From: Pseudorasbora parva
Taxonomy: Eukaryota > Chordata > Actinopteri > Cypriniformes > Gobionidae
Assembly: GCF_024679245.1 (NCBI RefSeq)
Contig: NC_090176.1
Span: 24,502,546-24,566,545, forward strand
DNA length: 64,000 bases
Direction of reading: 5' to 3'
Part shown: piece after piece, positions 43,461 to 58,220 of the stretch
How the letters are laid out: each line of letters opens with the position of its first letter
How positions within the stretch are numbered: the stretch's first letter is position 1
Made by a program: the position numbers and the translations under genes
The notes under the pieces: generated by a model
Database searches by the model: none
Told to the model about the DNA's origin: nothing
Seen by the model: the letters and a program-made list of their open reading frames with translations, nothing else

Positions 43461-45330
43461 TAAATTGTTTAATCTATTGACAGCTCTAGTTTAAAGTGTT
43501 TCACTGAGCTGCTAAACTAAAACATTTTAAGCAAAATAAAACAACTGTTTAAAAGTGCTTCCCTGAACGGAGACCATCAACAGTCTTTATTCTTTTGTTT
43601 TTTGTCGGCTATTACCCCAATAAATTGGGCACATGCAACGTCATTGTTGTATGTTGGGTTGACATCTAATCCATTTTTCCTCCTCAGAATAAATTTTCAA
43701 TCTAAGTTTAGTGAATGGAAGCTCTTTTACAGCTTCTTTTGTGACATTATTGGCGATGTTGAATTTTATTACCATCTCTGATTGTTCTGAGGACCTGATA
43801 GCTGCTGTCTGCCTCTGAAATGCAGCCGGGAGAGGGGCCACTTTAGACACACACTTATTGTGGCAGGAAGTTTTTTAAAATTTAAAATATTGTGCTTTTT
43901 CAGCGTTACGATTCTAAACCTTATTGATCCGCTTACAAATGCCGCTTACAAGTTCCCTGCCATGCTCTGGCCACATTCTTTACAATAAATACAGTGCGTT
44001 ACATTTTCTTTCTTATTAAACCTTAACCAAGGAAACTGGTTTTACCAGTCTTTACAAAATGTCCATGTCTTTCCCTTTTTATCTAGTCTCTAGCTCAGAC
44101 TCAGTAGGCCTTACCTCCGTCTCTGAGTCGGATGCCATCTTGGACAAAAGACCAGGTCTGGCCATCTTAACAGGGACTGGGGAGACTGGTGGCTGAAGTA
44201 ACTCCATGTCTGGGCTGTTGTTGGAGCAGGCCTACTTCTCATAAAGAAAAAACACTCTCAGTGGGTCTATTTCTTTTCATTAAACGTTGTCAGTTCTTTT
44301 TGTGTTTATTTTGCTGATACTGATTGCCGTAACGGATTCTCTGGTGCTCAGGTTGCAATCTCACATGTAGCAGTGTAGGCCTACAGGATTATCTGGACCA
44401 CAGCCAATCAGAGGCAAAGACCCACCCCATCTCTTTCGCTGATTGGTCTAGATCACAATATGATCCAACCATGAGTGTGAGTTCTGTTCTGAGTTCTGAG
44501 GAGAAAAAACGCTTTGTTCGTGGAGAGGCAGCGAATGTTAGGATGTTAGGTGCACAGGTGCAACCTAGGAAACATTTTAGTCGCACCCTTAAATTTTGGT
44601 CGCACTCTAGAGCCCTGTAAAGTGTGTTAGGTTGTCTTAGGCCTGGGACACACTTGACAATTGTCAAATCTTAAATGATTTTAAAACTGTGGGAGACCAC
44701 AGTTTCACCGTTTTAGCATTATAATCCTCTGAATGCACACATTGGAATATTCGTCCGGACCACGAGACCTTTCACTTGTTGATTGCAGGAACATTTTCAC
44801 AGTGAGATGAGATCTCATGGAGACTCACATGAATTTAAAAAAATGAGAGGGCGATCGACTGGTTCTCCTGGCGTGGGTTTTGTTTTATGGAAAGAAAAAC
44901 AAAAGAGAAATAAATATTATGGGTGATCTTTCTCAATACTCCACTTTCATGGCATGTTTGGCTGCCAAGTTTACGCTATAAATACACACAACATCCGGTT
45001 GGTGAAGCGTGCTTGCTCTCATTGGCTATCGGGTTATCACTTCAGAGGCAGCCTGATCAAAAGTCGTAAAAATCAATCATGGTTTGCGGGCTCCGACGCA
45101 ATCGGGAACAGTAAAATAATCATAATATGACCACACAATCCAGGATTTTTTGACAAAAAGTTGTTTGCGAAGTTTGCGAAGTGCATGGAATCGGGCCATG
45201 CCCCACGATTGCTTGGGGGTGCAAATAGAGCTCAAAATCGGCATAAATTATTATTATTTTATTTACTTTGGTGGATGCAGCATCACGTTAAACAAGTTTT
45301 TGTTACATAAAAAATGGGCTTTTTGCAAAC
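43461..45330. other. Intergenic with repeat remnants
   Basis: 43460-43490 (ATCTATTGACAGCTCT) resembles a transposon end also seen reversed near 16598. 44560-44630 (CATTTTAGTCGCACCC, TCTAGAGCCCTG) looks like another element end. A possible first exon lies on the minus strand at 44138-44115 (see findings). The frames at 43641-43850 and 44389-44667 have no domains. Confidence 0.4.
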
Positions 45331-45336
45331 AATCTA

Positions 45337-46716
45337 CACTCTAAAAAATAAATCAGTGGCTTAGTAAATATCACAGTAATAATTAACTTTATTAACTTAA
45401 TAAAATCTCTCAATATCATTTACTTGATGGTTTTAGTTAAACATACCAAAATAATTGACTAAAAATCCAACAGTTAATTTTGTCTAAAATGTTTTGTTAT
45501 ATTTAAGTTTTTTTCACTAAAATAATTTAGTATTCAAATAACCAATTCTTTATTTTAATTATACTTAATACATTTGCGAAATTTATTTCAAAATATTTGA
45601 GAATGGAGAATTAAACCGATCTGTTTCAAGAACCACAAATATTACTTAATTAAAATCAAGATTATTAATATTTAACACACACTGAGGAAATTGAGGAAAT
45701 TTACTCGATTAAAACAATGCGCCCCTCCCCCACCCTCTGACGCGACGACAGCTCGACGGTTGAGTGAGTGCAGATATTTGAATTCTCCTCAGTCACCAGC
45801 AGTTTCTTCTTCTCAGCGTCGCAGAATTGGGGCATTTACTCTGAAATTCATGTTTGTAAGTTTTTTTTTATCTATATAATTATTACTGTGCTAAAAGGCA
45901 TTTTATTTAATTCAAAACAACATACAGGGACAGTGTGTGTCACCTTAAGTTAACGTGTGGCGTTGGTCTTTGAAACGCCTGCTGTGTGGCTCAAAACACA
46001 CAACTTTATTCGTAAAGATAATGAATATAATGAATTTGGATGATAAAATCTTATTAAAACTGGGAACTGTTTGTTTATTGTCAGGTTATGGAGTCTGGCG
46101 CCTCGCAGCATCTTTCAGCTACGAATGAAGCGCAGGACAGCGGTCTCAAGTTCAAAGTCTCGAGAAACAGCGCTGATACGGTGGAAATGGGATAACAGAC
46201 CGGTTGATTACACTTGAATTACTTTTAAATGTTTAATTTTTACTTCTAAAATGTTTGTTACATGAGTTTAAATGTTGTAAAATAACTGTTATTCTTTACA
46301 TGTCAAAACAGTAGCCTAATAACTGTTATATGCTGTAACGTTATTGCTGTACTCGTCGACAATAAAGGCCATGTCATGTATAAGTGTGTTTGTGTGGACT
46401 GTGGAGTATTTTACAAAGGTTTAGAGGAAATTAAAGTTATAATATACAAGTTAGTAATACTCATAAATAAAAACAGTTCATATTAGTCATAAATATTGTT
46501 TTTTAAAATGCTTTTTACCCAATTTTTTCTACTCAATTGAATTTGTTAATGTAACAAATGCAGTTACTCAGATCTACTTAATTTTTTTACTTACATTTAC
46601 TCAGTTCATATGGTGTCTATAATTGATTCCACTGCTTTAAAATGTACTCATTTTTTTTAGTGTAAAAATGTTTCACCAAAAAAATTGAGTAAATCATAGT
46701 ATTAGTTTTTAGAGTG
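45337..46716 (+). mobile_element. 1.38-kb TIR element containing a mini-gene candidate
   Basis: The ends CACTCTAAAAAATAAATC and (reverse complement of right) CACTCTAAAAACTAATAC share an 11-bp terminal repeat. TA lies on both sides (45335-45336, 46717-46718), as in the hairpin MITE at 29586. The AT-rich subterminal regions enclose a less AT-rich core (45720-46200). That core looks like a spliced gene: GC-rich leader, donor TTTGTAAG at 45856, acceptor TTGTCAG ending near 46084, short ORF, and AATAAA near 46361. Confidence 0.55.
46088..46195 (+). CDS. 35-codon ORF inside a TIR element (hypothetical)
   Basis: The frame starts MESGASQHLSATNEAQDSGL and ends TVEMG-TAA. The ATG is three bases after an AG acceptor preceded by a T-rich tract. 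Upstream, 45715-45855 could be a non-coding first exon ending at GTAAG (45857). A poly(A) hexamer lies about 165 bp downstream. The peptide is hydrophilic with no signal, membrane segment or known domain. It could be a captured host exon, the amino-terminal remnant of a lost transposon protein, or chance. Confidence 0.25.
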   Translation: MESGASQHLSATNEAQDSGLKFKVSRNSADTVEMG

Positions 46717-46817
46717 TATGTTTATTCCACAAGTGAATATGTCCAAAAACATTACTGAGATAAGGTAAGTAGTATTCAGCAGGTCATGTGTCATGTGAAT
46801 AGCTTTTATATGCAGTA

Positions 46818-47037
46818 CACTGTAAAAAATTATATGTTCAATAAGTTATGACAACATATGTTTTTACATTGTTTTAACTCATCAAAATAAGTTAATACAT
46901 GTTAAACTTGTTTTTATCAGTTATACAAGATGTAACTCATTTTTTAAAGTCAGTTTAACATAATTTAAGTTAAAATAACTGAAACATCCAAGTCGACTGT
47001 ACTGCAAAAGTTCAAAATTTGCCTTTTTTTTACAGTG
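46818..47037. mobile_element. MITE, CACTGTAAAAAA ends, TA duplication
   Basis: The left end CACTGTAAAAAATT and the right end AATTTGCCTTTTTTTTACAGTG are inverted. TA lies at 46816-46817 and 47038-47039. 220 bp, AT-rich, non-coding. Confidence 0.85.
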
Positions 47038-47039
47038 TA

Positions 47040-47935
47040 GTTCTATTGTGTTTGTTTTATGTTTGTTCTAAGTATAGACATGACTTTTTTCCTTACTGGA
47101 ATTCCTACCTTTTAATATTCTAAAACAACATTTGGACACAATACCAGCATTCTGGAATTCATTGTGTTTGTCGTGTATAAAGTCTGCCAATCATCATTAG
47201 GGTGTCATCCTCAGGCTCAATAACGCAATTAGAATTCTGTCAAAAGTGTGTCTGATGTGTACAGCAATTAGGATGGCTTACAATATATTTATCATAACTA
47301 GCATTAAGACGCAGAATCTGCAAAATGTATGGCCAGGAGCCGCTACTGCATTTGAATGGCTTTAAGCAGGATAGACAACAGCTTCGTTATACAGGTTAAA
47401 ATGTCAGCATAGTGTGCAAATGTTCTATATTTTATTTCATTAATATTTATTTAATATTTTGAGGATATCTTTTGGTATTAAATACTATTAATTTGCAATA
47501 ATTATAGTTAATTAACAACTACTTAAAATATTTTTTTCTAATATTTTTGTTACCTTCAGTGTATTATTTAATGTTAAAATAGAGAAAAGAGTTTTAAATT
47601 CCAATGCAAATTAGATTCATTTTGTGCCAGAAATCTTTTTAATGCCATAGTTTACCTACTAGGTGCTTGTATGGCTCTTTTACAAATATGCATATCATAA
47701 CTGATTACTTATTTTTAAGTTTTGCATTTGAATAAATATTTGGACATTAAAACACTAGAATGTTTTAATGTGAAATCTAAGAATGTTAACAACTTTGCAT
47801 ACTAATATTTTAATGCTATAAGCACACAAAAGTGAATATTAATGAATGCAAGCAAATATGTAAACATAGTTTAAAAAGGCAAATTGCAAATTGCATTCAA
47901 CAAAATATTTTCCCCCTTATATGTACAGTAGGCTA
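47040..47935. other. Intergenic, AT-rich
   Basis: No gene or recognisable repeat. Confidence 0.5.
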
Positions 47936-47937
47936 TA

Positions 47938-48782
47938 CAGGTGCTGGTCATTTAATTAGAATATCATCAAAAAGTTGATTTATTTCACTAATTCCATTCA
48001 AAAAGTGAAACTTGTATATTATATTCATTCATTACACACAGACGGATATATTTTAAATGTTTGACCACTAAGGAAAATTCCAAATTCAGTATCTTAGAAA
48101 ATTAGAAGATTACTTAAGACCAATACAAAGAAAGGCTTTTTAGAAATCTTGGCCAACTTAAAAGTATAAACATGACAAGTATAAGCATGTACAACACTCA
48201 ATACTTAGTTGGGGCTCCTTTTGCCTGAAGTGGTTCTTGAAGCACGGACTCCAGCTGCAGTCCACTCTTTGTGAATCTCCCCCACATTTTTGAATGGGTT
48301 TTGTTTCACAATCCTCTCCAATGTGCGGTTTCCCCTATTGCTTGGACACTTTTTCTACCACATATTTTCCTTTCCTTCACCTCTCTATTTATGTGCTTGG
48401 ACACACAGCCTCTTTTGCAATGACCTTTTGTGCCTTGCCCTCCTTGTGCAAGGTGTCAATGGCTGTCTTTTTGACAATTGTCAAGTCAGCAGTCTTCCCC
48501 ATGACAGTGTAGCCTACAGAACTAGAGTGAGAGACCATTTAAAGGCCTTTGCAGGTGTTAATTAGCTGATGAAAGTGTTGCACCAGGTGTCTTTAATGTT
48601 GAACCTTTTCACAATATTCAAATTTTCTGAGATACTGAATTTGGTATTTTCCTTAGTTGTCAGTTTTAATCATCAAAATGAAAATAAATACACATTTGAA
48701 ATATATAAGTATGTGTGTAATGAATGAACATAATATACGTTTCACTTTTTTGATGATATTCTAATTATATGACCAGCACCTG
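47938..48782 (-). mobile_element. Internally deleted Tc1-like element
   Basis: Complete inverted ends CAGGTGCTGGTCATTTAATT (left) and ...ATATGACCAGCACCTG (right) are flanked by TATA. Terminal repeat similarity extends over about 180 bp (AAAAGTGAAACTTGTATATT pairs with AATATACGTTTCACTTTTTT). About 845 bp in total, roughly half of a full Tc1; only the N-terminal part of a transposase is inside. Confidence 0.9.
48200..48502 (-). pseudogene. Tc1 transposase N-terminal fragment
   Basis: Minus-strand reading from an ATG at 48502 gives MGKTADLTIVKKTAIDTLHK then EGKAQ..., the start of a Tc1-like helix-turn-helix domain. Further blocks are decayed and end in sequence corresponding to the last residues before a stop near 48200. 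The catalytic domain is absent, so this copy could move only with help from another element. Confidence 0.7.
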
Positions 48783-49579
48783 TATATTTGATTCTGATTC
48801 AAAATCAATGTGAGTATACATCGTTTTCAAAGTTATGTTCATTATGTGTAAAGATGTTTTTTAAAAAAAATGTAATATAATAATAGTGAGTGCTACTTTA
48901 AAAGGTGATGTCAGAAAATTTAGGACAGCGGAAACCCCAGCTACTGTCTGGCTTGTACAGGTAAAAACAGTTTTGTTGTAGCTGGTTGAAGCACTAAGCA
49001 CTAAGGCTCAGAGTAATTATCTCCTGTTTACTGATGGAAGCAGCTCGCAGTACAGAGACTTGGAAAAGAGGCAGAGTAATCCTCAGAGCGTTTTACAGTA
49101 GACTATAATTGCTTGCTTACTGTCAAGGAAAAATGCCAAACATAATACTAAATTGACTACTTGTGGTATGAAGTCATTTAAAGTTCGCTAAACTTTCTGT
49201 ATTAACGTCCAGTAACTTGCATCCAATTTGGCAGATAGAATCAAGGGAGCCAGAAGTATAATTCTGAGTGATTCACAACAGAGATGGCACCTCAATTAAT
49301 GAATTGCTTATACAAACATGTTACATGTTGTTATGGGGTCTTTTTTGTCCCCAGCATATTACTATTGATATACATTAGTCAACATGACATCATTTTAGCA
49401 CATCCGTTTTACACACCATATGAATAAGTATGCCAATACACATTTTTTGTTGCGAGTCAAAAGAGGGGAAAAAATGGAAAAGCAAAGCAGAGTGCGGCCA
49501 GCGAAAGTATTTCTGCAGCTGGTAAACAGAACGTGCATGTTTTCTTGTGTATTTTGAGATTTCACTAGATTCTCAGATA
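48783..49579. other. Intergenic, no gene recognised
   Basis: No exon, repeat or motif stands out. Confidence 0.5.
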
Positions 49580-50161
49580 TTAAACGTTTAAATGAATGAG
49601 TCCATGGCAGTTTTTATTTACACAACCACAAACTGGCATGGCTAGAAAGAGCAGCCCTGTCCCTGCAAAAGGAACGGTCTTTAATATTTGTCGAGAAAGC
49701 CACAGCGAGGGTGTTCCCTCCAGATCGGTGGCCAGCTGTGGTGGCTGGAGCCTATAGGCCGTTTGATCCCTGGTAAAGTTGAACTTCCCTCTGCCTTCCG
49801 AGTTCAAATGCTCCGGGTCGCCTGCTGGAAACGTTACGGTTCCGTCAGCAGCAGCGGAACGGCCCAGCTGCTCGCGGGCCACCGCCGCCAGAACCACGCC
49901 AGATTCTCGACATGTGTCATAGCCACAATTTACTGAGAGCAGTGTTGTGTAACAGATATATGATACCACAGTACTTATACAGTTATTTTTAACATGGTCA
50001 GTTTCCTGCCAGCAGCAATTAGGAACATCACATCTATGGGAAGCCCAAAGAGCCACAGAGGCTGATAGGATTGCTGTCAGCTGAAATAGGATGTTTTCTT
50101 CACTGTGGGACAAACAAAATGCTTTTCTCGCCATCTCCCTATTAGCCTCAAGCAAACACAT
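49580..50161 (-). CDS. Unrecognised 193-codon ORF (doubtful)
   Basis: A continuous minus-strand frame, starting MCLLEANREMARKAFCLSHS and ending HGLIHLNV. The central part (49640-49900) is more GC-rich than the flanks and includes RDQTAYRLQPPQLATDLEGT. It is Cys-rich in the first half, with no zinc-finger spacing, no signal peptide and no clear transmembrane helix. No family is recognised. In an AT-rich fish intergenic region a chance frame of this length is uncommon but possible. Confidence 0.15.
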   Translation of the reverse strand: MCLLEANREMARKAFCLSHSEENILFQLTAILSASVALWASHRCDVPNCCWQETDHVKNNCISTVVSYICYTTLLSVNCGYDTCRESGVVLAAVAREQLGRSAAADGTVTFPAGDPEHLNSEGRGKFNFTRDQTAYRLQPPQLATDLEGTPSLWLSRQILKTVPFAGTGLLFLAMPVCGCVNKNCHGLIHLNV

Positions 50162-50691
50162 GATTGGATTTGGTCCATGTTCCTGTTTTTCCGTTTAGCT
50201 TTCTTTATCGACAACAAACAGTATTTCAGATTGTCTTTATCACATTTGAAATTTACTCCAATGATCCAGATGACAAGTTTTCTGGCTATCACCAGACCAA
50301 GCTCAATTTAAGATTGAACATTGGTCTGGGGAGTGCGCTATTTATTTTCTACTGCTCAAGAGGTGTGATAAACGAGCATTATTCAAATGAATGACTTTGT
50401 ATGCAATTGGATAGTCCTTCGACCAATCAGACCATAAGATCAACAGGCAACGACGCATCACTTCTCTATCCGTCATGGTGTTAAACCCGCCAATAGCGCG
50501 CCAGGTGGATAAGCCAGTCTGTGATTGGTTCCCGCAAAAGTGAAACAGAAGCAGTAGAAATGAATGTACAGGTTTCCAGATTGAGTTGCAGGGCGAAATA
50601 AAACAGCTGGCAGATCAGGCTGGGTTTACCCAGTCTAGATGACAAGCACAGAAAAAGAAGAAAGAGAACCGCACACAATCCTCCACTGAAA
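50162..50691. other. Intergenic with a possible TAGCCTG-family relic
   Basis: Read on the minus strand from about 50638, TAGACTGGGTAAACCCAGCC followed by a region with GGAACCAATCACAGACTGGC resembles the ends and CCAATCA-containing interior of the TAGCCTG-ended elements at 4494, 52902 and 62359. No paired second end is found. Confidence 0.25.
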
Positions 50692-50695
50692 TTAA

Positions 50696-50962
50696 AGGGT
50701 TACTTCAGCGATTTAGCATATGGCTTTTGTATCAGTAGAAATCCGGTAGTATATTCAAATGAATATACTAATATACATACACTACACAGTACACTACATA
50801 GTATAGTGTTTACACAGTAGTGTTTTGGCATCCGGGTTGCCGTTCCTGTAGCCTATCTGGCAACCTCGAGCCAGGGGGGAGGGGGAGAGGGAGACACCCC
50901 TCTGCAGTAATTCGAAAGGGATCGCAGTACCAGTTTTGGCCACAATCTTACATACACTGCCT
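50696..50962. repeat. Composite of two TTAA-type element ends
   Basis: TTAA (50692-50695) is followed by AGGGTTACTTCAGCGATTTA, the end seen at 40413. About 270 bp on, the stretch closing CTTACATACACTGCCT before TTAA (50963-50966) resembles the other TTAA family (22697, 36473). An internal deletion or recombination between related elements would explain the mix. Confidence 0.4.
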
Positions 50963-50966
50963 TTAA

Positions 50967-52015
50967 GCTTCCAAAGTCATGAACTGAAAATGTGCCAGAC
51001 TAAACATGCGCTGTGAATGTATGCCACGCTTAATGTCTAGTGACATATCAGGGCCCTTTTATGATTAATTGAAATATATTTCTTACATACAGTTTCTTTA
51101 ACTATTTTCTTGGTCACTTTTTAAAATGTAAACTTGAATGAAACAACATGAATACAAGGAGAACATTAGAACTTGCCACGTGTACTTTATACTAGATTTT
51201 TCCTTTTTTGTCTCTTTACCGTGGACACTCTCATTTGTCACTGACTTGTTACTATAATATCCCTGCAAATGAAGAGGTTAGTGAAGGAAGCTTGGTCGTC
51301 TGCACACAGGCTGAGTGGGAAGTGAATCACTGCCTACCGACCACAGAGCATCTCACACTGATGAGTGTCTGCACCAGCCCCTCTTGTTCCCACCGAGTCA
51401 TTCACACACACTCTCTGCCCATAGATGTGTGTGAAGCATTGTGCTACCACATCAGTCCTGGCCCAGTGCTGCCTGCCTACATTCCCCTGACAAACACATC
51501 TGAATGCTGGATGCCCCACCCAGCTAAAGACCAGAGGCAGTATTCAGACCCAAACAGAACTGCAACCTGCTGCCGTAGGAAGTTGTGAAAAGCTGCACTA
51601 ACATGCAGTCTGTTTAGTCAGTGAAAGCATGGCAACAAACTGAAATGCCGTCTAGCACCGAGTTAGGAAGAGCCACTCAGGTATGAGAGACCTCCATCTT
51701 GTCGGCAAATTCCATGGGTGACAGTAAACGACAGATCCTGAATCACTATGTTCAGAGGTGTTATGATGTGCAAGAGCACACATCTTCAGAACAGATCAGC
51801 TCTGAAAGGCATTCATCAATCTGATGATACTATTGCTTATTGCATAGCTTGATAGTGGAATACTTGATTCATGAGTGGTCAGTCAAGGCTTACTGCAGTC
51901 AAATAGTTTTGTATAGTGACCATGAAGCTGTATACAAAGCTGTGATGTCTCTTGTATCACTCTGTGGTTACTTTCTTTTCACATACACTACCTTTATATA
52001 TATAGCTTTTTATAT
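50967..52015. other. Intergenic, no gene recognised
   Basis: The 126-codon frame at 51208-51588 sits in balanced-composition sequence, but it has no recognisable domain and no splice context. Confidence 0.4.
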
Positions 52016-52019
52016 AAAC

Positions 52020-52445
52020 ATTTTGCACTTTTATTAATCAAGAATGCATTAATCAAGAATGCAATAAATTTATTAGAAGTTGCAGGCATTTCTTTGTTTT
52101 TTAACTTTCTATTAATTATATACGAAAAATATGTATCATGGTTTCTAAATGTTACAAAATATTATTCAGCACAACTGTTTTTAACATTAATAATGATAGT
52201 GAAAGTGAAAATTTTGAAATGTTTCTTTAGCAGCAAATCAGCATAAGAGACTGATTTCTGAAGGATTGTGACACTGAAGACTGTAATGAAAAAAATCAGC
52301 TTTGCATCATTGGAATGAATTACATTTTTTAAATATTAAAAAATTAAGAAATTAAAAATTCACAGTATTATTGTTTTTACTGTATTTTTGATTAAATAAA
52401 TGCAGCCTTGGTGAGCATAAAATAATTTTAAAAAGTCTCTAAAGT
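52020..52445 (+). repeat. Common fish interspersed repeat
   Basis: CAGCACAACTGTTTTTAACA, AGCAAATCAGCATAAGAGAC, TGAAGGATTGTGACACTGAA and AAATAAATGCAGCCTTGGTG in this order are a very widespread cyprinid repeat. A shorter, reversed piece lies at about 59930-60120. Confidence 0.7.
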
Positions 52446-52900
52446 TTATGGTAGTGTAATTTTAACTTAATAAATGACGGTATGTCCATTTATTTAGCTA
52501 TAGTTGCTGTATAATAAGTTGGATAAATGTAGTCAGTCAGTCATGCTTGCAAAATAACCTCCTTGAGAGTGATGAAAGACCCCCCACAATTAGGGTCCTG
52601 AGCGCTCTGCTCTGCCTTGGTTTGTTTTGCGATAATGACCAGCTGACCGCACATTATCCCTTACTTTTACAACTATGCAATCTTATGATAGACTGGGCCT
52701 CTTATCAGTATAATAAGTAGTCTGAGTATTGAGCTAGAATAAGCAGCAAAGTGGAGCAATCTTTATGTCTACAGGTAGCAAGCATATAGCCAAAGATCTC
52801 AGCAAGGCTAAATAAAGGGTGAAAGCTGAATTAAGGGGAAGAAAGGAGACAACACCCCCCTTAAGAGTGTGTTTTGAGTGCACTATATGGGACACTAGCA
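52446..52900. other. Intergenic
   Basis: Nothing recognised. Confidence 0.5.
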
Positions 52901-52901
52901 C

Positions 52902-53542
52902 TAGCCTGACGTGGTCATACTCAATTTTAGTCAGAATATGAGTCTGAAACTGCTCCATTGGGCTGTGATTATGGGGCGTGTTTCAACCGAACCAGGAAAT
53001 ACATCAATTGGACAGACCTACAACCAATCAGAGCAATGAAGCGACGCTATTACGCTAGTTGTCAAATGTCAACAGAGCTCAACTGCACTGTGTTGCCAAG
53101 TCCGCGTTTTTTTTCCGCGGGTTGTTTTCTATGTCCGCGAGTTGAAGCGACTATTATGTGATATATAGACTCGAATGTGCACTATATGTACAACCTTGCC
53201 AAAATAACACACATTTTACCCCCCAAACACCATTTTTTCCCAGAGAACCCCCTGCACTCGCACTGGGCACACTGGAATAAACAATCTTTGCCGGTGTTGT
53301 AAAAAAATAAAAGAATTTAATGATACACAGAGTACTTACCCAACATGTTCATCATTTTTGAGAGAAATAGTGAAGGTGAATGCATATACAAACAGGATTC
53401 GAATAAATATAACCCAAGCCCCTTTGATGACGTGCATGATTACGTTACTGTTGATCATCTCCTCTATGTGTCGAGGCCAGACCGAACTGCCCAACCTAAA
53501 AATGTTGTGGGGCGGTGCTAAATTCGGCTGGCATCCAGGCTA
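52902..53542. mobile_element. Diverged TAGCCTG-ended element
   Basis: Starts TAGCCTGACGTGG and ends CATCCAGGCTA. It shares with the 4494 and 62359 elements the terminal bases, a GAAAC...GGGCT block, the GGGGCG motif and a CCAATCAGAGCAATGAAG stretch at corresponding distance. No clear 9-bp duplication remains, and no helicase sequence is recognised in its middle (640 bp). Confidence 0.55.
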
Positions 53543-55003
53543 GAGATACACAATGTATTAAAAAAGAAAAAAAAAACAATGGAAAGGCATTATCCCAAGT
53601 ATATACAAATTGGCATCTGAAAAAGATGTCTTTTAGGGTGCTTTCACACTTGGTTCGATTGCCTGGACCGAACCCGAGTAAACACAAAATATAACATAAA
53701 TAGTGCTTTTTATGACTGGATTATGTCTGCGTGAAATGAATCGTTATGAAAGTTTAGTCCAAGAGTAGTCGAGCGTTTTTTTATTTTATTTTTATTTTTA
53801 TTTTTATTTTTTGCTGGTCTTTTGTTGTTTGATAAACATTAAAACACAGCAGTGCAGAAGGAATATTACAGTAAAATCTTGGATTATGCAGCAGCTCAGT
53901 ACCTTCACGCAGACTGACACAGTTCATTAAACCATCGGTTTGTTTGTGGTGAGAGATTGCTCAAAACTGTTCATGCGCCGATCCAAAGGAAGCTTATGCA
54001 GCGACTGTGTTCTTCCACAATATCTTGCTATATTCTTCTTCAACGTGTTTATTGGTGCTTCTGGCTAATGTTATCCGATGAGTCGGTGGGCGGTGCTACT
54101 GAATTACACATGCGGGGTGGGCGTGGGGGGGGGGGGGTATATTTCTTCACACACAGACGAACGGGTCAATCTTTTGCTTAATGCATTGCGGAGACTCTTA
54201 ATAACAATCATTGAAGAACATCTTTGATTTTAATGAAGGAAGAAAAAAAACAAGAATTGATAGGTCAAAAAGCCCACAAATAGTCTATAAACAAAGCATC
54301 CGGCTGTCTTTGAGTTCACAAGAACGGTTGAAGTTACTCGTCAGGCTACAGAAGAATACCATAATTCCTCCATTCAACTACTGTTAGTCTTATTAGGACA
54401 TTGATAGTCGCGCAGACCTATATCAACCCAGCCACAACACATAATTGGGAATAACATGCCTTAACACAGAATTGACCACAGAGGATTGGGGTCAGCTTCC
54501 TTTGCTGTTCTTCCAGAAAACCAAGATCAAGAAGTGGATATTCGTTTTTTTTTTTTTTTTTACGAATCTTTGCGTTGACATGTACTAAACATGAGTGGAA
54601 TTTGCACCGCAGCGCCACCACACCTTGATGGTCATGACAAGAACAGCATGTATAGTCTTTATTGAAGTAAATTAGATATAAATTGCCGTCATGCATGAAT
54701 TAATTATATATTTTTAGCAATTTAACATAATAATCCACGATGATCACATTACAGAAAACTGAAATTGCACCTCAAAATAACACAGTGTCAATAATTTTGA
54801 GACCCCCCCCAAAATTTCTCAAATCACGTTTTCAGGGGAGCCCATGTCTTATTTAGGGGAGCCGAGCTCCCCCTAGCTCCCCCGTAGTTCGCACCCTGAC
54901 AACTAAGCTCTCTATCAAAACTTCTATATTGTGGAAAAAGTGTGTGTGATCCTGGTAAACCCTATGCTGTGAGGAAAAAATCTCACAAAGATGACAATAT
55001 CCA
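53543..55003. other. Intergenic with repeat fragments
   Basis: 53634-53680 (GGTGCTTTCACACTTGGTTC, GGACCGAACCCGAG) matches a hAT-like end whose relative lies at 60730-60915. A (TTTTA)n run is at 53775-53812 and a poly-G run at 54124-54137. No gene. Confidence 0.45.
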
Positions 55004-55013
55004 AAATCCACGT

Positions 55014-55509
55014 CCTTGTGGGGACATTTTTTGGTCTTATGAGGAAAACAGCTAATAAATCATGCTAAGTGATGTTTTTTGAAATTGTAAAAATGCAGAA
55101 AGGTTTTCTATGATGGGTAGGTTTAGGGTTAGGGGATATAATATGTAGTTCGTACAGTATAATATCAATGTGTCTAAGGAAAGTCCCCATAAAAAATGAA
55201 AAAAATGTGTGTGTGTGTGTGTGTGTGTGAGCCTGTTTATGTGGTTTATGAGGACACAAATTTGTATAACTACATGGGTATTACACTGGTATTACACTAT
55301 AAATGTGGTTTATGAGGACTTATCAAATGTCCTCATTATTCAAATGGCCTTAAAAACATACTAAATGATGTTTTTTTTGAGAAAGTAAAAATGCAGATTT
55401 TTTCCTGTGATGGGTAGGTTTAGGGGCAGGGGAAGTGTAAGGGGATAGAAAATACGGTTTGTACAGTATAAAAACCATTACGCCTATGGAGAGTCCCTGT
55501 AAACCACAT
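55014..55509 (+). repeat. Diverged tandem pair of a TG-linked repeat
   Basis: Two related units (about 55014-55195 and 55304-55509) share TATGAGGA, TAAATGATGTTTTTT, GTAAAAATGCAG, GATGGGTAGGTTTAGGG and GTACAGTATAA, then AGTCCC. Each is followed by a TG microsatellite (55207-55229 and 55518-55634). This is a known style of fish repeat that carries its own dinucleotide array. Confidence 0.75.
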
Positions 55510-55515
55510 AGACCA

Positions 55516-58219
<2,704 letters not shown>

Positions 58220-58220
58220 A

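Noticed and set aside
51208..51588. 126-codon plus-strand ORF as a secreted or Cys-rich protein
   Set aside because: No signal peptide, no domain and no splice context; a chance frame is the simpler reading.
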